DNA from: Citrobacter telavivensis | GTDB lineage: Bacteria > Pseudomonadota > Gammaproteobacteria > Enterobacterales > Enterobacteriaceae | Assembly (NCBI GenBank): GCA_009363175.1 | Contig: CP045203.1 | Coordinates: 171,058 to 235,057, forward strand | Direction: 5' to 3' | Length of the DNA stretch: 64,000 nucleotides | Shown here: one piece after another, positions 34,906-43,751 of the stretch | How positions within the stretch are numbered: position 1 is the first letter of the stretch | How the letters are laid out: each line of letters starts with the position of its first letter | Made by a program: the position numbers and the translations under genes | Notes under the pieces: model-generated | The model's input: the letters and a program-made list of their open reading frames with translations, nothing else | Told to the model about the DNA's origin: nothing | Databases searched by the model: none

Positions 34906-35968
34906 TTTAATCGACGATAACTTTATTATTCCTGCACTGAGTAGCATAGCAGGCATCACCACGCCACTATCAGGACAAACGTACAGGAACGCTCCAGATA
35001 TCGACATATCTTGCTATGACGTGATAATCATTTGCCTTAGCGGCGGAAAAGACTCCATAGCCTGCCTTCTCCACTTAATTGACATCGGGGTCGATCTGTC
35101 CAGGGTGGAACTCTGGCATCACGATGTTGATGGCCGCGAGGGAAGTACTTTAATGGACTGGCCATTTATGGCCGACTACAACCGCAAAATAGCTTCAACA
35201 TTTCAGATACCGTTGATGTTCTCCTGGCTTCAGGGAGGAATGGAAGGTGAGATGCTGAAAGAGAATGGCTACAGTCGCCCGCAATGTATCGAAACCCCAG
35301 ATGGATTAATAATCGCGGAACGTGATATCCAGCGAAGCACTCCCGCCACGCGACTTCGGTTCCCTCAGCAATCACCAAGCCTTAAAACACGTTGGTGCTC
35401 ATCAGCACTAAAAATTGATGTTGGTCGGCGAGCACTCACAAATCAGAGACGCTTTGACGGAAAAAAGGTGCTTTTTATTACGGGGGAAAGGAGAGCGGAA
35501 AGCTCTAATAGATTCAATTACTTACAACTGGAGCCACATACCAGCAGTTGCAAAAAAAGACAAGTTGATGCCTGGAGGCCAGTACTTGAATGGTCTGAAG
35601 AACAAGTCTGGGAGATTTTAGCAAAACATCGTGTTACAGCCCCAGTACCGTATCGTCTTGGATGGGGTCGCAGTTCATGCTTAACGTGTATATACAACAG
35701 TGCTCGCATATGGGCAACCATCAAACATTATTTCCCCGAGCGTATTCACGCAATGGCCAACTATGAAAACCGCTTTGGGGTCACTATCAGTCGTAAACGA
35801 ATAAATGTTCTGGATCTAAGCCAGAATATTTCTCCTATTAATATCACGGATGAGGAAGCGCTGCTGCAAGCGGTAAATCCGGTCTATACATTGCCCGTCA
35901 TTAACATGTCAAAAGAATGGGTGCTACCTGGTGGGGCGTACAACCGGGAGAAATGCGGGTCAGACTAA
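34898..35968 (+). CDS. PP-loop ATPase of the PAPS-reductase/DndC-like superfamily
   Basis: The protein has 356 residues from GTG at 34898. The PP-loop is CLSGGKDS at residues 46-53, followed by HHDVDGREG. Late cysteines occur in WCSS and SSCLTCIYNSARIW, as in PAPS-reductase-like proteins of mobile elements that may hold an iron-sulfur cluster. Known relatives include CysH (sulfate assimilation), DndC (DNA phosphorothioation) and IbrA. No dndBDE or ibrB gene is adjacent, so the substrate is open. Confidence 0.8.
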   Translation: MSDLIDDNFIIPALSSIAGITTPLSGQTYRNAPDIDISCYDVIIICLSGGKDSIACLLHLIDIGVDLSRVELWHHDVDGREGSTLMDWPFMADYNRKIASTFQIPLMFSWLQGGMEGEMLKENGYSRPQCIETPDGLIIAERDIQRSTPATRLRFPQQSPSLKTRWCSSALKIDVGRRALTNQRRFDGKKVLFITGERRAESSNRFNYLQLEPHTSSCKKRQVDAWRPVLEWSEEQVWEILAKHRVTAPVPYRLGWGRSSCLTCIYNSARIWATIKHYFPERIHAMANYENRFGVTISRKRINVLDLSQNISPINITDEEALLQAVNPVYTLPVINMSKEWVLPGGAYNREKCGSD

Positions 35969-35996
35969 TTAGCCATCAGCGATTTATAGCTGAGAT

Positions 35997-36025
35997 TTCG
36001 TCACCTGAATATTACGTGGAAAATA
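35997..36025 (+). promoter_or_regulatory. TTCGTC-family promoter (weak -10)
   Basis: AGATTTCGTCACCTG has TTCGTC at 35997-36002. The 17-bp position gives AAAATA. Confidence 0.4.
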
Positions 36026-36077
36026 GATATCAAATAGCAACATTGATACAGGCTTAACCGCCTCTGAAGGAAATATT

Positions 36078-36395
36078 ATGACGATGGTAACGGCCAGAAA
36101 TTGTACTGAAACACGGTTCAACCAGTTATGGGATGCTCTGCATGAAAAAAGCAGTGCGGAAAACGAATCCTTGTTTCAGCAAGAATTGCATCGCTGCCGC
36201 AGTAAACGTCAGCGAAGTAAACTGGCCGGGCGATTCGCCGGTGCCTGGCAAACCTTATTCGATGCCTTCTGTGAAGGTCGGGTCTTCTGCTCACTTCTGG
36301 ACTCGGTTATCCACCAGGAGAGTATCAGCGAATGGCAGGTTGAAGAGTTAATCTCATTCACTTCTGCCCAGATGTCGACTCTATACAAAGGGTAG
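36078..36395 (+). CDS. Unknown protein
   Basis: The protein has 105 residues, with an AAGGAAA site before ATG at 36078. It is strongly basic in the middle (HRCRSKRQRSKLAGRFAG). It is followed after 8 bases by the PerC-like gene. Not recognised. Confidence 0.55.
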   Translation: MTMVTARNCTETRFNQLWDALHEKSSAENESLFQQELHRCRSKRQRSKLAGRFAGAWQTLFDAFCEGRVFCSLLDSVIHQESISEWQVEELISFTSAQMSTLYKG

Positions 36396-36403
36396 AGGTA
36401 GAT

Positions 36404-36739
36404 ATGGGACAAAGAAAATGTGCAGCAGCGTTCCTGCTCGCTGAAGAAATGTACCAGATACCAGCGACCAAATCGGTGATACTTGCCCGGGACCTGGAAG
36501 AAAGAGGGTTGTATCTCCGCGCTGCCAGGCAATGGGGAGAGGTCATGTTTGAACATACCCAGTGTACTGAGTACATTGTTGAACAACGGGAACGTTGCAT
36601 TCGGTTATCCAATTCTCGCCATGAAGACCGTATCAGACAGCATGAGCAGGCAAGTGATCTTCAATATATTCACAAGCATATTAATGATGTATACACACGG
36701 ATGGGACTAAAAGACGATGGTGTCTTTAATACCGCCTGA
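36404..36739 (+). CDS. PerC-like transcriptional regulator
   Basis: The protein has 111 residues. The stretch ILARDLEERGLYLRAARQWG followed by EVMF matches the PerC family pattern (A-x-x-L-E-x-x-G-L-Y-R-R-A-A-x-x-W). PerC proteins are small activators found on virulence plasmids and phages. Length is normal for the family. Confidence 0.65.
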   Translation: MGQRKCAAAFLLAEEMYQIPATKSVILARDLEERGLYLRAARQWGEVMFEHTQCTEYIVEQRERCIRLSNSRHEDRIRQHEQASDLQYIHKHINDVYTRMGLKDDGVFNTA

Positions 36740-36823
36740 TTTGTCGACCTTTTCCGTTCATTAAAAAATGAAACTGAGGAGAATGAGCGCACTCTTGACT
36801 GATTTTGACGGAGGATTACGTAA

Positions 36824-37048
36824 GTGGTTAAACAAAGTTTATTTGACCTTATAGGAGCTACCACGGGCCCAGAGCGAGATCTGTTGATCGTAAGCCTTCA
36901 GTCTCTACATCGTGAACGAGTAAGCTCATACAATGCATTGTGTACAGCCTGCTCAATCTCTGGAGATAAAGTCCCGCCAATGTCTTTATTCGGCATAGAC
37001 GAGGTTACTGATGCACTACGCCGGTTAGGTGCATTACCGATCAGATAG
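36824..37048 (+). CDS. Unknown small protein
   Basis: The protein has 74 residues from GTG at 36824 with a GGAGG site 8 bases upstream. Helical; not recognised. Confidence 0.5.
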   Translation: MVKQSLFDLIGATTGPERDLLIVSLQSLHRERVSSYNALCTACSISGDKVPPMSLFGIDEVTDALRRLGALPIR

Positions 37049-37122
37049 TTCTTCAAGTAGTCAGGGTGAACAGGTTTGAATTGATACAAACGGCCTATGC
37101 TGAAGAGGAACAGAGATAACTG

Positions 37123-37584
37123 ATGAAAACAAACGAAAACCTGCTGAACAGCATTGGAAAAAGTATTCGAATGTGGCGAGATAACTGCTTCCCTCCATTT
37201 CAGCGAGCGTATGGAACATGGTTATTGGTTCTGGTTTCGGTTAATGCCGGGATATGGTTTTACATAACCTCTGACTGGTCTGTACAGTTCGTCGGCAATA
37301 TAGCAGGGCTCTTGGTTTTCCCAATGCTGGGTCGAAAGGTTTTTACAAAACGCGCCAGATCTTGGCAAGAAGAACTGGATATTAAGCTGGCAAAATACAA
37401 ACCGCATAACATAGCTGCATGGAGGGAGTTGCAGGCTTATGCCTTGGAATCCAATACGCTATCTTCACAAATTGTTGAACGGTGGTATTTCAAAGAGCGG
37501 GAATTTATCAAGACGGCCCAAAAAGGGAAGCCGGGTAGTTCTGAACTCAAATTTCTCAAGAATAATACTGGATCAAAGCCTTAA
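37123..37584 (+). CDS. Unknown membrane protein
   Basis: The protein has 153 residues. Two hydrophobic segments (about 29-47 and 54-69: WLLVLVSVNAGIWFYI and VGNIAGLLVFPMLG) are followed by a basic cytoplasmic tail. It resembles small two-helix plasmid membrane proteins in layout only. Not recognised. Confidence 0.55.
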   Translation: MKTNENLLNSIGKSIRMWRDNCFPPFQRAYGTWLLVLVSVNAGIWFYITSDWSVQFVGNIAGLLVFPMLGRKVFTKRARSWQEELDIKLAKYKPHNIAAWRELQAYALESNTLSSQIVERWYFKEREFIKTAQKGKPGSSELKFLKNNTGSKP

Positions 37585-37674
37585 GGAATCTGAGAGCCGG
37601 TGCGTAATGCAGAACCCACAGCCGAAGGGTTTTGGGAGTTAAACTGATACAGCTTTTACCGTGAGGTGGGATTT

Positions 37675-38076
37675 ATGTCGAATGTCTTGCAGAAAGAAAA
37701 CATCATCATGTCTCTGCCTCATCGTGACTGGAGTTGTGAAGTCATCGAGTGCCGATTAAAAGTGTGCCCCGTACCTGACGAACTCGACAGGGGGAATAAC
37801 ATCTTTTTCATCGTGGAAGACCTTTACCAGCTACGCGAGAACAGTGAATCACTTAACGTGCTTGGACAAATTCTGGCGAAACGTTTCCCACACATACCAC
37901 CAAAAAGAATGCACCTTGTGCTGCACCGACGTGATGTGCAGAAAGCTCATGGAGTAGCCATCCACCTCTACCGCTTCATGCGTAGCGAGAAAGAAAATAA
38001 CCGTAGTATTTTCATTGGTCGTAACCCTACTGAAGTTTCCCAGAAGACGGCATACGCCTCGATGTGCATTTTCTGA
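37675..38076 (+). CDS. Unknown protein
   Basis: The protein has 133 residues from ATG at 37675; GTG at 37666 would add three. Soluble. It is followed by a strong terminator, so it ends a transcription unit. Not recognised. Confidence 0.55.
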   Translation: MSNVLQKENIIMSLPHRDWSCEVIECRLKVCPVPDELDRGNNIFFIVEDLYQLRENSESLNVLGQILAKRFPHIPPKRMHLVLHRRDVQKAHGVAIHLYRFMRSEKENNRSIFIGRNPTEVSQKTAYASMCIF

Positions 38077-38098
38077 CCACCAGCTGTTGAATCGTCAC

Positions 38099-38127
38099 AA
38101 TAGCCGACATAGTCGGCTATTTTTTTA
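38099..38127 (+). terminator. Rho-independent terminator
   Basis: Perfect 10-bp arms AATAGCCGAC/GTCGGCTATT with an ATA loop are followed by a T-run. Confidence 0.92.
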
Positions 38128-38275
38128 CGCTAAGAAAAACCATTTATGCCCACAAATTGCGGTTGAAAAAGCTATTTATTTTTGGGTGCAAAACGTCCTC
38201 ATTCTCACTGTAACAATAAATTTCAACATGTGATTATAGTGAGAGTCGAAGCTGAAACATGAATGGTGGCTACAT

Positions 38276-39160
38276 ATGCATGATCTCCAGAATTCGTTAA
38301 CTAGCAAAAATACCAACATTATCCGTGCTGAATTTGAAAATATGCTTTCTGCGCGTGGAACATCTATCGTGCGTTTTGATACCAACGCAGGGGCGAACAG
38401 CGGCGAGTATATAGGAAAAGGAATTCAACGTGAGTGGGTTGGGTATTTGCTAAACCATACGAGTTCTGGCCATACGGTCAAGGCATTTGAACCGGTGTAT
38501 TCTATTCCTTTAAAAATCAGGCCAGACCTTCAATCCAGAAATATTGCAGACCACCAGACTAAAGTAAAAAAGTTATTTGAAAGTTATGATGAAGCGTATC
38601 TTACAGCCGCTATAGACTCAGAAGAGTATTGCAAGCCATTCTGGGTTTATCAGAATGCAGATGACGGTCATTACTCGATCAGTACTCGCGGTTTCAAAAA
38701 TGCAAATGCACCTGCAAGCATTCCGAGCGATAATCGCATTGATATCGCTCAGATGAAAATGGGATATCCCATGCTCGATTATTGCCATAACATTATACCG
38801 TCCTCAGTCGTGCGATTAGGATTTAATGGGCGAGTGTTTACGCAAGGTAAGTATTATTACACCAATGAAGAGGTTTTCAGTTGGTTGTCCCGGAACCCGG
38901 ATAGCGCAGTTTTCATTACGTTCCCAAAAGTTAACCAGACTGATAGATCTGAATTGATGTCAATTATGAAACGAGAATTCCTGAATTCGTGGGGTTTATT
39001 CTCATATTATCGCTGGCTGGGACGCAGCACCGCATTACTGGCATTGAGCCCGGTCAGTTCTAATGCTTCTGTTAAGTTAAGAAGTAGCAATGCACACTTC
39101 TTCAAAAATGCAATGCTGGCTGTTAACACGATCATTCCTAAAGGTAACGGAATTTCGTAA
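38276..39160 (+). CDS. Unknown protein
   Basis: The protein has 294 residues. ATG at 38276 directly follows a promoter-like stretch. It is soluble and rich in Ser, Asn and Tyr, with repeated hydrophobic-aromatic patches (WVGYLLNH, FWVYQNADDGHYSIS). Not recognised. Confidence 0.55.
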   Translation: MHDLQNSLTSKNTNIIRAEFENMLSARGTSIVRFDTNAGANSGEYIGKGIQREWVGYLLNHTSSGHTVKAFEPVYSIPLKIRPDLQSRNIADHQTKVKKLFESYDEAYLTAAIDSEEYCKPFWVYQNADDGHYSISTRGFKNANAPASIPSDNRIDIAQMKMGYPMLDYCHNIIPSSVVRLGFNGRVFTQGKYYYTNEEVFSWLSRNPDSAVFITFPKVNQTDRSELMSIMKREFLNSWGLFSYYRWLGRSTALLALSPVSSNASVKLRSSNAHFFKNAMLAVNTIIPKGNGIS

Positions 39161-39182
39161 TCGGAATAGTTACCGTTAGAGT
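39154..39182 (+). promoter_or_regulatory. TTCGTC-family promoter
   Basis: GAATTTCGTAATC has TTCGTA at 39154-39159. A 17-bp spacer leads to TAGAGT (39177-39182). The -35 block overlaps the last codons of the gene before. Confidence 0.55.
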
Positions 39183-39239
39183 GATTTAAAGATCGATTCA
39201 TTCTGGAAATTGAACGAAGAAAATTTAATGGGAGTAACT

Positions 39240-39767
39240 ATGACTGCACTACGCCGTATCTCAACAGAACCAAGCTGGACTCCAGTTGGCATCCGGGGCG
39301 AAGGGTTACCGACTAAAGCAGGTGTATACCGTTTTATTGTTCCCCGGGAAGCCGATAGCTCAGAACATATTGAGTTTCTGGCGTTAGTGCGCTGGCGTAA
39401 ACACGGTGTTCATCAACTGTTATTTCCCACCTTTGAATACATCGTATGCGACGAGAATATCGTGCTCCCAGAAGGCACATGCTGGCGTGAACGCGAACCG
39501 TGGGATCCAGATACGCTGGGGGAAACCGAGTTCATCATCGTTCCTGAAATGAGCGCGGGTGCTCAACGCTGTCCGTTCTGCAAAGAAGTTCCGCGCATCG
39601 TTGGTGATAAATACAACTTTGAGTATAAGGAAAACTACATCACGAAAATGCCTCACCGGTTTAACCGCCTGTGGTTCAGCTGCTGTAAATGGGTTGCTCC
39701 TGTGCCCACTTCTGGGATTCAGTCACTGATTACGGCCTGGAACAAAATGCTCGGGTCATCCCGGTAG
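39240..39767 (+). CDS. Lar-like zinc-ribbon protein
   Basis: The protein has 175 residues from ATG at 39240 (GGAG site 7 bases upstream). The C-terminal third has CPFCKEVPRI and, later, FSCCKW, the layout of Lar-type restriction-alleviation zinc ribbons; the long N-terminal part is unlike Lar itself. Anti-restriction would suit a leading region, but the assignment is tentative. Confidence 0.45.
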   Translation: MTALRRISTEPSWTPVGIRGEGLPTKAGVYRFIVPREADSSEHIEFLALVRWRKHGVHQLLFPTFEYIVCDENIVLPEGTCWREREPWDPDTLGETEFIIVPEMSAGAQRCPFCKEVPRIVGDKYNFEYKENYITKMPHRFNRLWFSCCKWVAPVPTSGIQSLITAWNKMLGSSR

Positions 39768-39775
39768 GAGTAATG

Positions 39776-40078
39776 ATGAAATGTGCGTACCTACGAAAGT
39801 TTCTGATCATTGCTTTCATAACCGGCATTAGCGGATGCCAGAGTCTCGGAATAGGGTTAAGCCTGGATGAGCGCTACCAGAAGGCTTATCAGAAAGTACT
39901 GGCTGACCCTAATGACGATAACATTAAGACTTTCATGAAACTCAGCCAGGAAAAAGGCGAAAGAGACATGCAAGAGGCAAATTCAAAAGCCGCAGCCGAC
40001 ACTCGTGAAAGCGATAAGGGGTTTACTGAGTATTTTAAATCATATGGCAACGATGGATTTAAGCGGGCCAGACAATAA
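39776..40078 (+). CDS. Small lipoprotein
   Basis: The protein has 100 residues from ATG at 39776 (GGAG site 5 bases upstream). The signal peptide has lipobox ITGISGCQS, so Cys18 would be acylated. The mature part is charged and helical. The function of the mature part is unknown. Confidence 0.65.
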   Translation: MKCAYLRKFLIIAFITGISGCQSLGIGLSLDERYQKAYQKVLADPNDDNIKTFMKLSQEKGERDMQEANSKAAADTRESDKGFTEYFKSYGNDGFKRARQ

Positions 40079-40090
40079 GAAAGAGGTCAT

Positions 40091-40543
40091 ATGTCATTAC
40101 AGCAATCGCATGAAAATCTGGAGTTCCTGAAGGGGGCGGTCTGGTGCGCCGCAAAACTCGTTCAGGAAATTGGCGATTCAAAAGGTGCAGCTATTCTTAT
40201 CACAAACTTGCCGGTTGGAATTTTCCCTCAATGTAGCGAAAGGGATTTATTTGTTCTGAGGCAATATGTCAGGAAAGATCTGCCACTTGGTATTGATGCC
40301 GAATATAGCGATATCAGGCCGGTCTTAATTGATTATCTGGGAGAGCCAGTAGACCTTCCTGAGTGTGAACTGGATAATTATGAACCGGCTCCTGGTGAAA
40401 TGCTCCGCTGGGGAGTAACTGGAGATCTCAGTTCCGGGACACGATGTGTGCTGGTGGATAATCTTGCTTATCTCGCTGAAGCAATTGGTATCAGCAACGC
40501 ACTAAGGCAACAGGCCGCAGAGTCAATCCAGCGCACCCTGTGA
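40091..40543 (+). CDS. Unknown protein
   Basis: The protein has 150 residues with a GAGG site. It follows the lipoprotein gene by 12 bases and is likely co-transcribed. Soluble and acidic. Not recognised. Confidence 0.55.
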   Translation: MSLQQSHENLEFLKGAVWCAAKLVQEIGDSKGAAILITNLPVGIFPQCSERDLFVLRQYVRKDLPLGIDAEYSDIRPVLIDYLGEPVDLPECELDNYEPAPGEMLRWGVTGDLSSGTRCVLVDNLAYLAEAIGISNALRQQAAESIQRTL

Positions 40544-40562
40544 TTAGTGAGTCGCCCCGAAT

Positions 40563-40591
40563 TTCGTAAGCAGCATAAATGCCCTTAATCT
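40563..40591 (+). promoter_or_regulatory. TTCGTC-family promoter
   Basis: GAATTTCGTAAGC has TTCGTA at 40563-40568. A 17-bp spacer leads to TAATCT (40586-40591). Confidence 0.6.
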
Positions 40592-40625
40592 TTATCCTAC
40601 ATATTTCAGGTTGTTGGGGTTTACC

Positions 40626-41156
40626 ATGTACAAAGACCATTTTCCACAAGCGTGTCCTTCATCGATAAAAGAGGGCCAGTCATGCTGGCGGGTATTTATT
40701 GATATGGACGTAGACAACCCGTCGAAAATAAAAACCAGCGTCGAATTAATAGAAGTTGGCGTAAAAACAATTCGAATGAAAAAGAATGCGGCAGAAGGCA
40801 GTGAAAAAACTGTTTTTCTTGTGGATAAAATCCCTGGAATCACATTTATCAAAATTCGGCCTAGCGACAAAAAGCCAAGCGTCTGGAATACAAGCATCAG
40901 CAGTTTCTATAAACATGACGTGGAAATCGGGAAAACATTCCCCGTTGGTATCAGAACGACTAAAAGCGCTGCGTTTCGTACAGCAACAAAAAAAGTTGAA
41001 CAGAGTATGCAAGAATACACTGATACTATAGCTAAGCTTGAAAACGACTATGTTAAGAATGAGACGGAGATTGCTGAGTACAAAAATGAACTCGCTGCTT
41101 ACCAAACAATACTCCAAACCCTAAAACGTATGGCAAAAAGGCATCTCAAGCAATAA
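40626..41156 (+). CDS. Unknown protein with C-terminal coiled coil
   Basis: The protein has 176 residues from ATG at 40626. It is beta-rich to about residue 100. A long helical stretch follows with heptad-like spacing (EQSMQEYTDTIAKLENDYVK), ending in a basic tail. Not recognised. Confidence 0.55.
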   Translation: MYKDHFPQACPSSIKEGQSCWRVFIDMDVDNPSKIKTSVELIEVGVKTIRMKKNAAEGSEKTVFLVDKIPGITFIKIRPSDKKPSVWNTSISSFYKHDVEIGKTFPVGIRTTKSAAFRTATKKVEQSMQEYTDTIAKLENDYVKNETEIAEYKNELAAYQTILQTLKRMAKRHLKQ

Positions 41157-41307
41157 TACATTTCGTCTCTTTTCAGGTAAACAAAATGGAAACACAATGT
41201 ATTTTCATTGCAGGTTTCAAAAATTGTTTCACTCTGGGCCATACATGTTTAGTATGGGGACATAACAAAGAGAACGCTGGCGAGTACGCTGGCATAAAGA
41301 TCACCTT

Positions 41308-41332
41308 TCCCGGCCTGGCCGGGATTTTTTTT
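41308..41332 (+). terminator. Rho-independent terminator
   Basis: GC-rich palindrome TCCCGGCC/GGCCGGGA is followed by eight T. Confidence 0.88.
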
Positions 41333-41417
41333 GTCTGATGTGCCGTCCTTCTCACCACAAACTTAATATCCTGACTATTTTTATGGATGTGCAGTGCAAT
41401 TATTTAACGAATTACCA

Positions 41418-41446
41418 TTCGTCACCAGACCGGACAGGCTGATAAT
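41418..41446 (+). promoter_or_regulatory. TTCGTC-family promoter of ssb
   Basis: CATTCGTCACC has TTCGTC at 41418-41423. A 17-bp spacer leads to GATAAT (41441-41446), one of the best pairs of the set. Confidence 0.65.
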
Positions 41447-41478
41447 AATGTCATCCGATACAGAGCTGGGGAGGGTGT

Positions 41479-42036
41479 ATGACTAATCGTGGCTATAGCA
41501 AAGTAATTATCGAAGGTACTGTAGGCCGTGAGCCTGAAATCCGACAACACCCTACCCACGGCATCTACGCAAAGATTTATGTAACAACATCTGAGTCCTC
41601 AATGGAGGATAAATCTGGTCTGGAGAAAATTACGGAAGAACACTATCAGATCATTTTGCTTGGTCAATTTGCTGATGTGGCCCGCAATCATCTTCATGTC
41701 GGGACAGGAGTGTACCTGGAGGCCCAATTGCGTACCCGCCTAATCAAGGAGGATGGTAAAGAACGCTTCTTTATGGACGTACTTGTCAACCCCGTGAAGG
41801 GGCATGTTCTTCGCAAAGTCAATGTAGGCGGTAATAAACTGGTGAGTCGTCACCTCCAGCAGAACCGTGGGCAGGATCACCGGCAGAATACCAGTTATAG
41901 CCGCAGGCCACAAAACACGAACGCGAGGCCAGCAACACCACGCAACTCGCCCCCAACAATGGAAAATTATTATTTGGGAAATCAGGATGAAGTTCCAGGA
42001 AGCACTGGTGCTTATGGAACTGAGATAGCCTTTTAA
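41479..42036 (+). CDS. ssb: Single-stranded DNA-binding protein
   Basis: The protein has 185 residues. The OB-fold core is at 5-115 (KVIIEGTVGREPEIRQHPTH, EHYQIILLGQFADVARNHLH, GVYLEAQLRT). A Gln/Arg/Asn-rich linker ends in GTEIAF, a weakened form of the acidic SSB tip (DDDIPF). It is plasmid-type SSB, which would coat entering or replicating single strands and may blunt the SOS response. Confidence 0.88.
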   Translation: MTNRGYSKVIIEGTVGREPEIRQHPTHGIYAKIYVTTSESSMEDKSGLEKITEEHYQIILLGQFADVARNHLHVGTGVYLEAQLRTRLIKEDGKERFFMDVLVNPVKGHVLRKVNVGGNKLVSRHLQQNRGQDHRQNTSYSRRPQNTNARPATPRNSPPTMENYYLGNQDEVPGSTGAYGTEIAF

Positions 42037-42091
42037 TGATTAGCAGCATATCTGTTTTAATTTGTATCATAACTAATGGGGAATTATTGCC

Positions 42092-42445
42092 GTGAATGAA
42101 TTCAATAACGCACTCCAGACGATACTGGAAAATGGGTCTATGTCATATGGCCAGGCTGCTATTTATGCCGGTGGTGCAATTTGCGTTGCGGCCCTTTTTT
42201 CGGCGATACTCAGAAGTGGACTACTGGTAATTTTGGGAATTGTCTCAGGCTTTTATCTGTTCAGTCTCAACACTCCAGACAGTACACTGGCGTATACTGC
42301 TGCTGCCTCAGACCGTCTCATCGAGCAGGTTAAAGCTGTCGGTGGATGCGCCACTAGACACATTGAGGATGCGCAAACTCTGGGTATCATCATAAAAAAT
42401 GGCGATGTTATCGAGATAGCAAAGCAGTGCGGTATTATAAAATAA
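42092..42445 (+). CDS. Unknown membrane protein
   Basis: The protein has 117 residues from GTG at 42092. Two hydrophobic segments fall near residues 21-58 (AAIYAGGAICVAALFSAI, GLLVILGIVSGFYLF). A C-terminal part with two Cys follows. Not recognised. Confidence 0.55.
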   Translation: MNEFNNALQTILENGSMSYGQAAIYAGGAICVAALFSAILRSGLLVILGIVSGFYLFSLNTPDSTLAYTAAASDRLIEQVKAVGGCATRHIEDAQTLGIIIKNGDVIEIAKQCGIIK

Positions 42446-42549
42446 TAACCGTAGCATATTATGATTGATGAATGCCTGAATGGTAATCTGCTCGCGGATT
42501 ACCATTATTTTTTGAGATGTCTTATAGAACTTATCTAAAATTACATACG

Positions 42550-42563
42550 ACTGTCATGACAGT
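42550..42563. repeat. 14-bp perfect palindrome in a promoter region
   Basis: ACTGTCATGACAGT, 12 bp before a small gene, is an operator candidate. The spacing (CTGT-N4-ACAG) rules out a LexA box. Confidence 0.5.
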
Positions 42564-42574
42564 ATAAGGTCTTT

Positions 42575-42736
42575 ATGAAAAACGTCGTCAAAACTTTACT
42601 ACCCTCAGTGAACACTGGTGATCAAGACGAAAGCGTAAAATCGGATACGCTGACTGGCACTACTAAACCCTGCGACCACGGACTGGTTCATAATCATCTT
42701 TTAGGGCAGGAGGCCTGTTACTATGCCAAACACTAA
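42575..42736 (+). CDS. Possible small protein (53 residues)
   Basis: ATG at 42575 has AAGG 5 bases upstream. The frame overlaps the next gene by 14 bases, as many pairs here do. It is polar with a Cys/His-containing end (CDHGLVHNHLLGQEACYY). It could be a leader peptide for the next gene. Support is only the ribosome-binding site and coupling. Confidence 0.4.
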   Translation: MKNVVKTLLPSVNTGDQDESVKSDTLTGTTKPCDHGLVHNHLLGQEACYYAKH

Positions 42737-43403
42737 CGACTCGCTGACAGGACTCAACGTCGAGCTCGTTGGTGCATCGAAACAAGAGTTTACTCTCCTC
42801 ACTGAAAACCATCTGATGCGCCGCATCATAGTGGCTTTATCTGAGTTAATGCGTAACGCGGAAGGCGTGATGATTGATTCTCATGTTTACCCGTGGGATC
42901 AAGTTCTCCCTGCTGCGATGGACATTCCATCATCCAACGCTTCTGATGAAGAGATACAGAACTGGATGATCAGTGCCTGTAAGGAGTGGCAGTGCGAATA
43001 CAATCGCCGGGTTCAGTCGTTTACCGCATCAGAAGTAAAAAGCAAAAGCGACACCGAGAACGATAACCTATTCCTGCTGAATATCACCAACCTAGCCCAT
43101 ATGCTGATTGACCGGTTACTGCCGTTTGTCAGTATCGAGGAGATTAATCATGAGGATCCAGATTTACTCCCCCAAGTTATTGATATCGTGAATTATATGG
43201 TTGGTGTTATAAATGGTACAACCAGCACACAACAAGTCAGACAAGAATTGTTTACTGCCGGTGCTGATGACGCAGTATTTGCACTCAAACTAAAGCACAA
43301 AGAGCTAACCAGCCGGGGTGAAGATGCTGGATGGCTTGAAGAGGCAATGAAGATAATCGAAGAAAACAAACGCCAATCCATCGACTTTATGCAGCGCAGC
43401 TAA
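42723..43403 (+). CDS. Unknown protein
   Basis: The protein has 226 residues with a GGAGG site 9 bases upstream. Helical and acidic, no membrane segment. Not recognised. Confidence 0.55.
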   Translation: MPNTNDSLTGLNVELVGASKQEFTLLTENHLMRRIIVALSELMRNAEGVMIDSHVYPWDQVLPAAMDIPSSNASDEEIQNWMISACKEWQCEYNRRVQSFTASEVKSKSDTENDNLFLLNITNLAHMLIDRLLPFVSIEEINHEDPDLLPQVIDIVNYMVGVINGTTSTQQVRQELFTAGADDAVFALKLKHKELTSRGEDAGWLEEAMKIIEENKRQSIDFMQRS

Positions 43404-43430
43404 TCGTTCCCATAATAAAAGGGTAATGCT

Positions 43431-43745
43431 ATGAGTAAACATCTGTACTGTATTAAGGGTGTTTTAAAACCCAGGAAATTTTCTGTAAGTCTGATAAGAA
43501 ATAAACTTAGCTCATTTGGTTTAAGGGGAAGTACTCTTCGTAGCGAAACCGCTCGCATTCTTGCCGGGCCAATAGATGGTATTAAGGGTACGTATCCCTT
43601 CGGCTGGTCAGAAGAACATTTTGACCGCAGGATGAAACGCATATTCATTCGCGCCGGTAATGCTTCCAGACTTTCTGATAATCGTCCATTTGCATTAAAA
43701 CGACGCAGCGCTTTAACTATCAGTAAAAAGTATCTTTCTGTGTAA
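43431..43745 (+). CDS. Unknown small basic protein
   Basis: The protein has 104 residues, very rich in Arg and Lys (KRIFIRAGNASRL, FALKRRSALTISKK). A nucleic-acid contact is plausible. Not recognised. Confidence 0.5.
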   Translation: MSKHLYCIKGVLKPRKFSVSLIRNKLSSFGLRGSTLRSETARILAGPIDGIKGTYPFGWSEEHFDRRMKRIFIRAGNASRLSDNRPFALKRRSALTISKKYLSV

Positions 43746-43751
43746 CCACCA

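Larger units (their letters stand above)
41157..41478 (+). other. Intergenic region with a terminator and possible 50-residue gene
   Basis: It contains a TTCGTC element (41162), GTAAACAAAATG (41177) and an open frame at 41186-41338 (50 residues, METQCIFIAGFKNCFTLGHT...). The terminator at 41308-41332 lies inside that frame, so the frame is doubtful; a short untranslated RNA from the same start is an alternative. Confidence 0.35.

Noticed and set aside
41186..41338. 50-residue open frame METQCIFIAG...
   Set aside because: Ribosome-binding site is weak and a strong terminator lies inside the frame; kept only as a remark on the intergenic region.
42550..42563. LexA box
   Set aside because: The dyad has CTGT and ACAG only 4 bases apart instead of 8.
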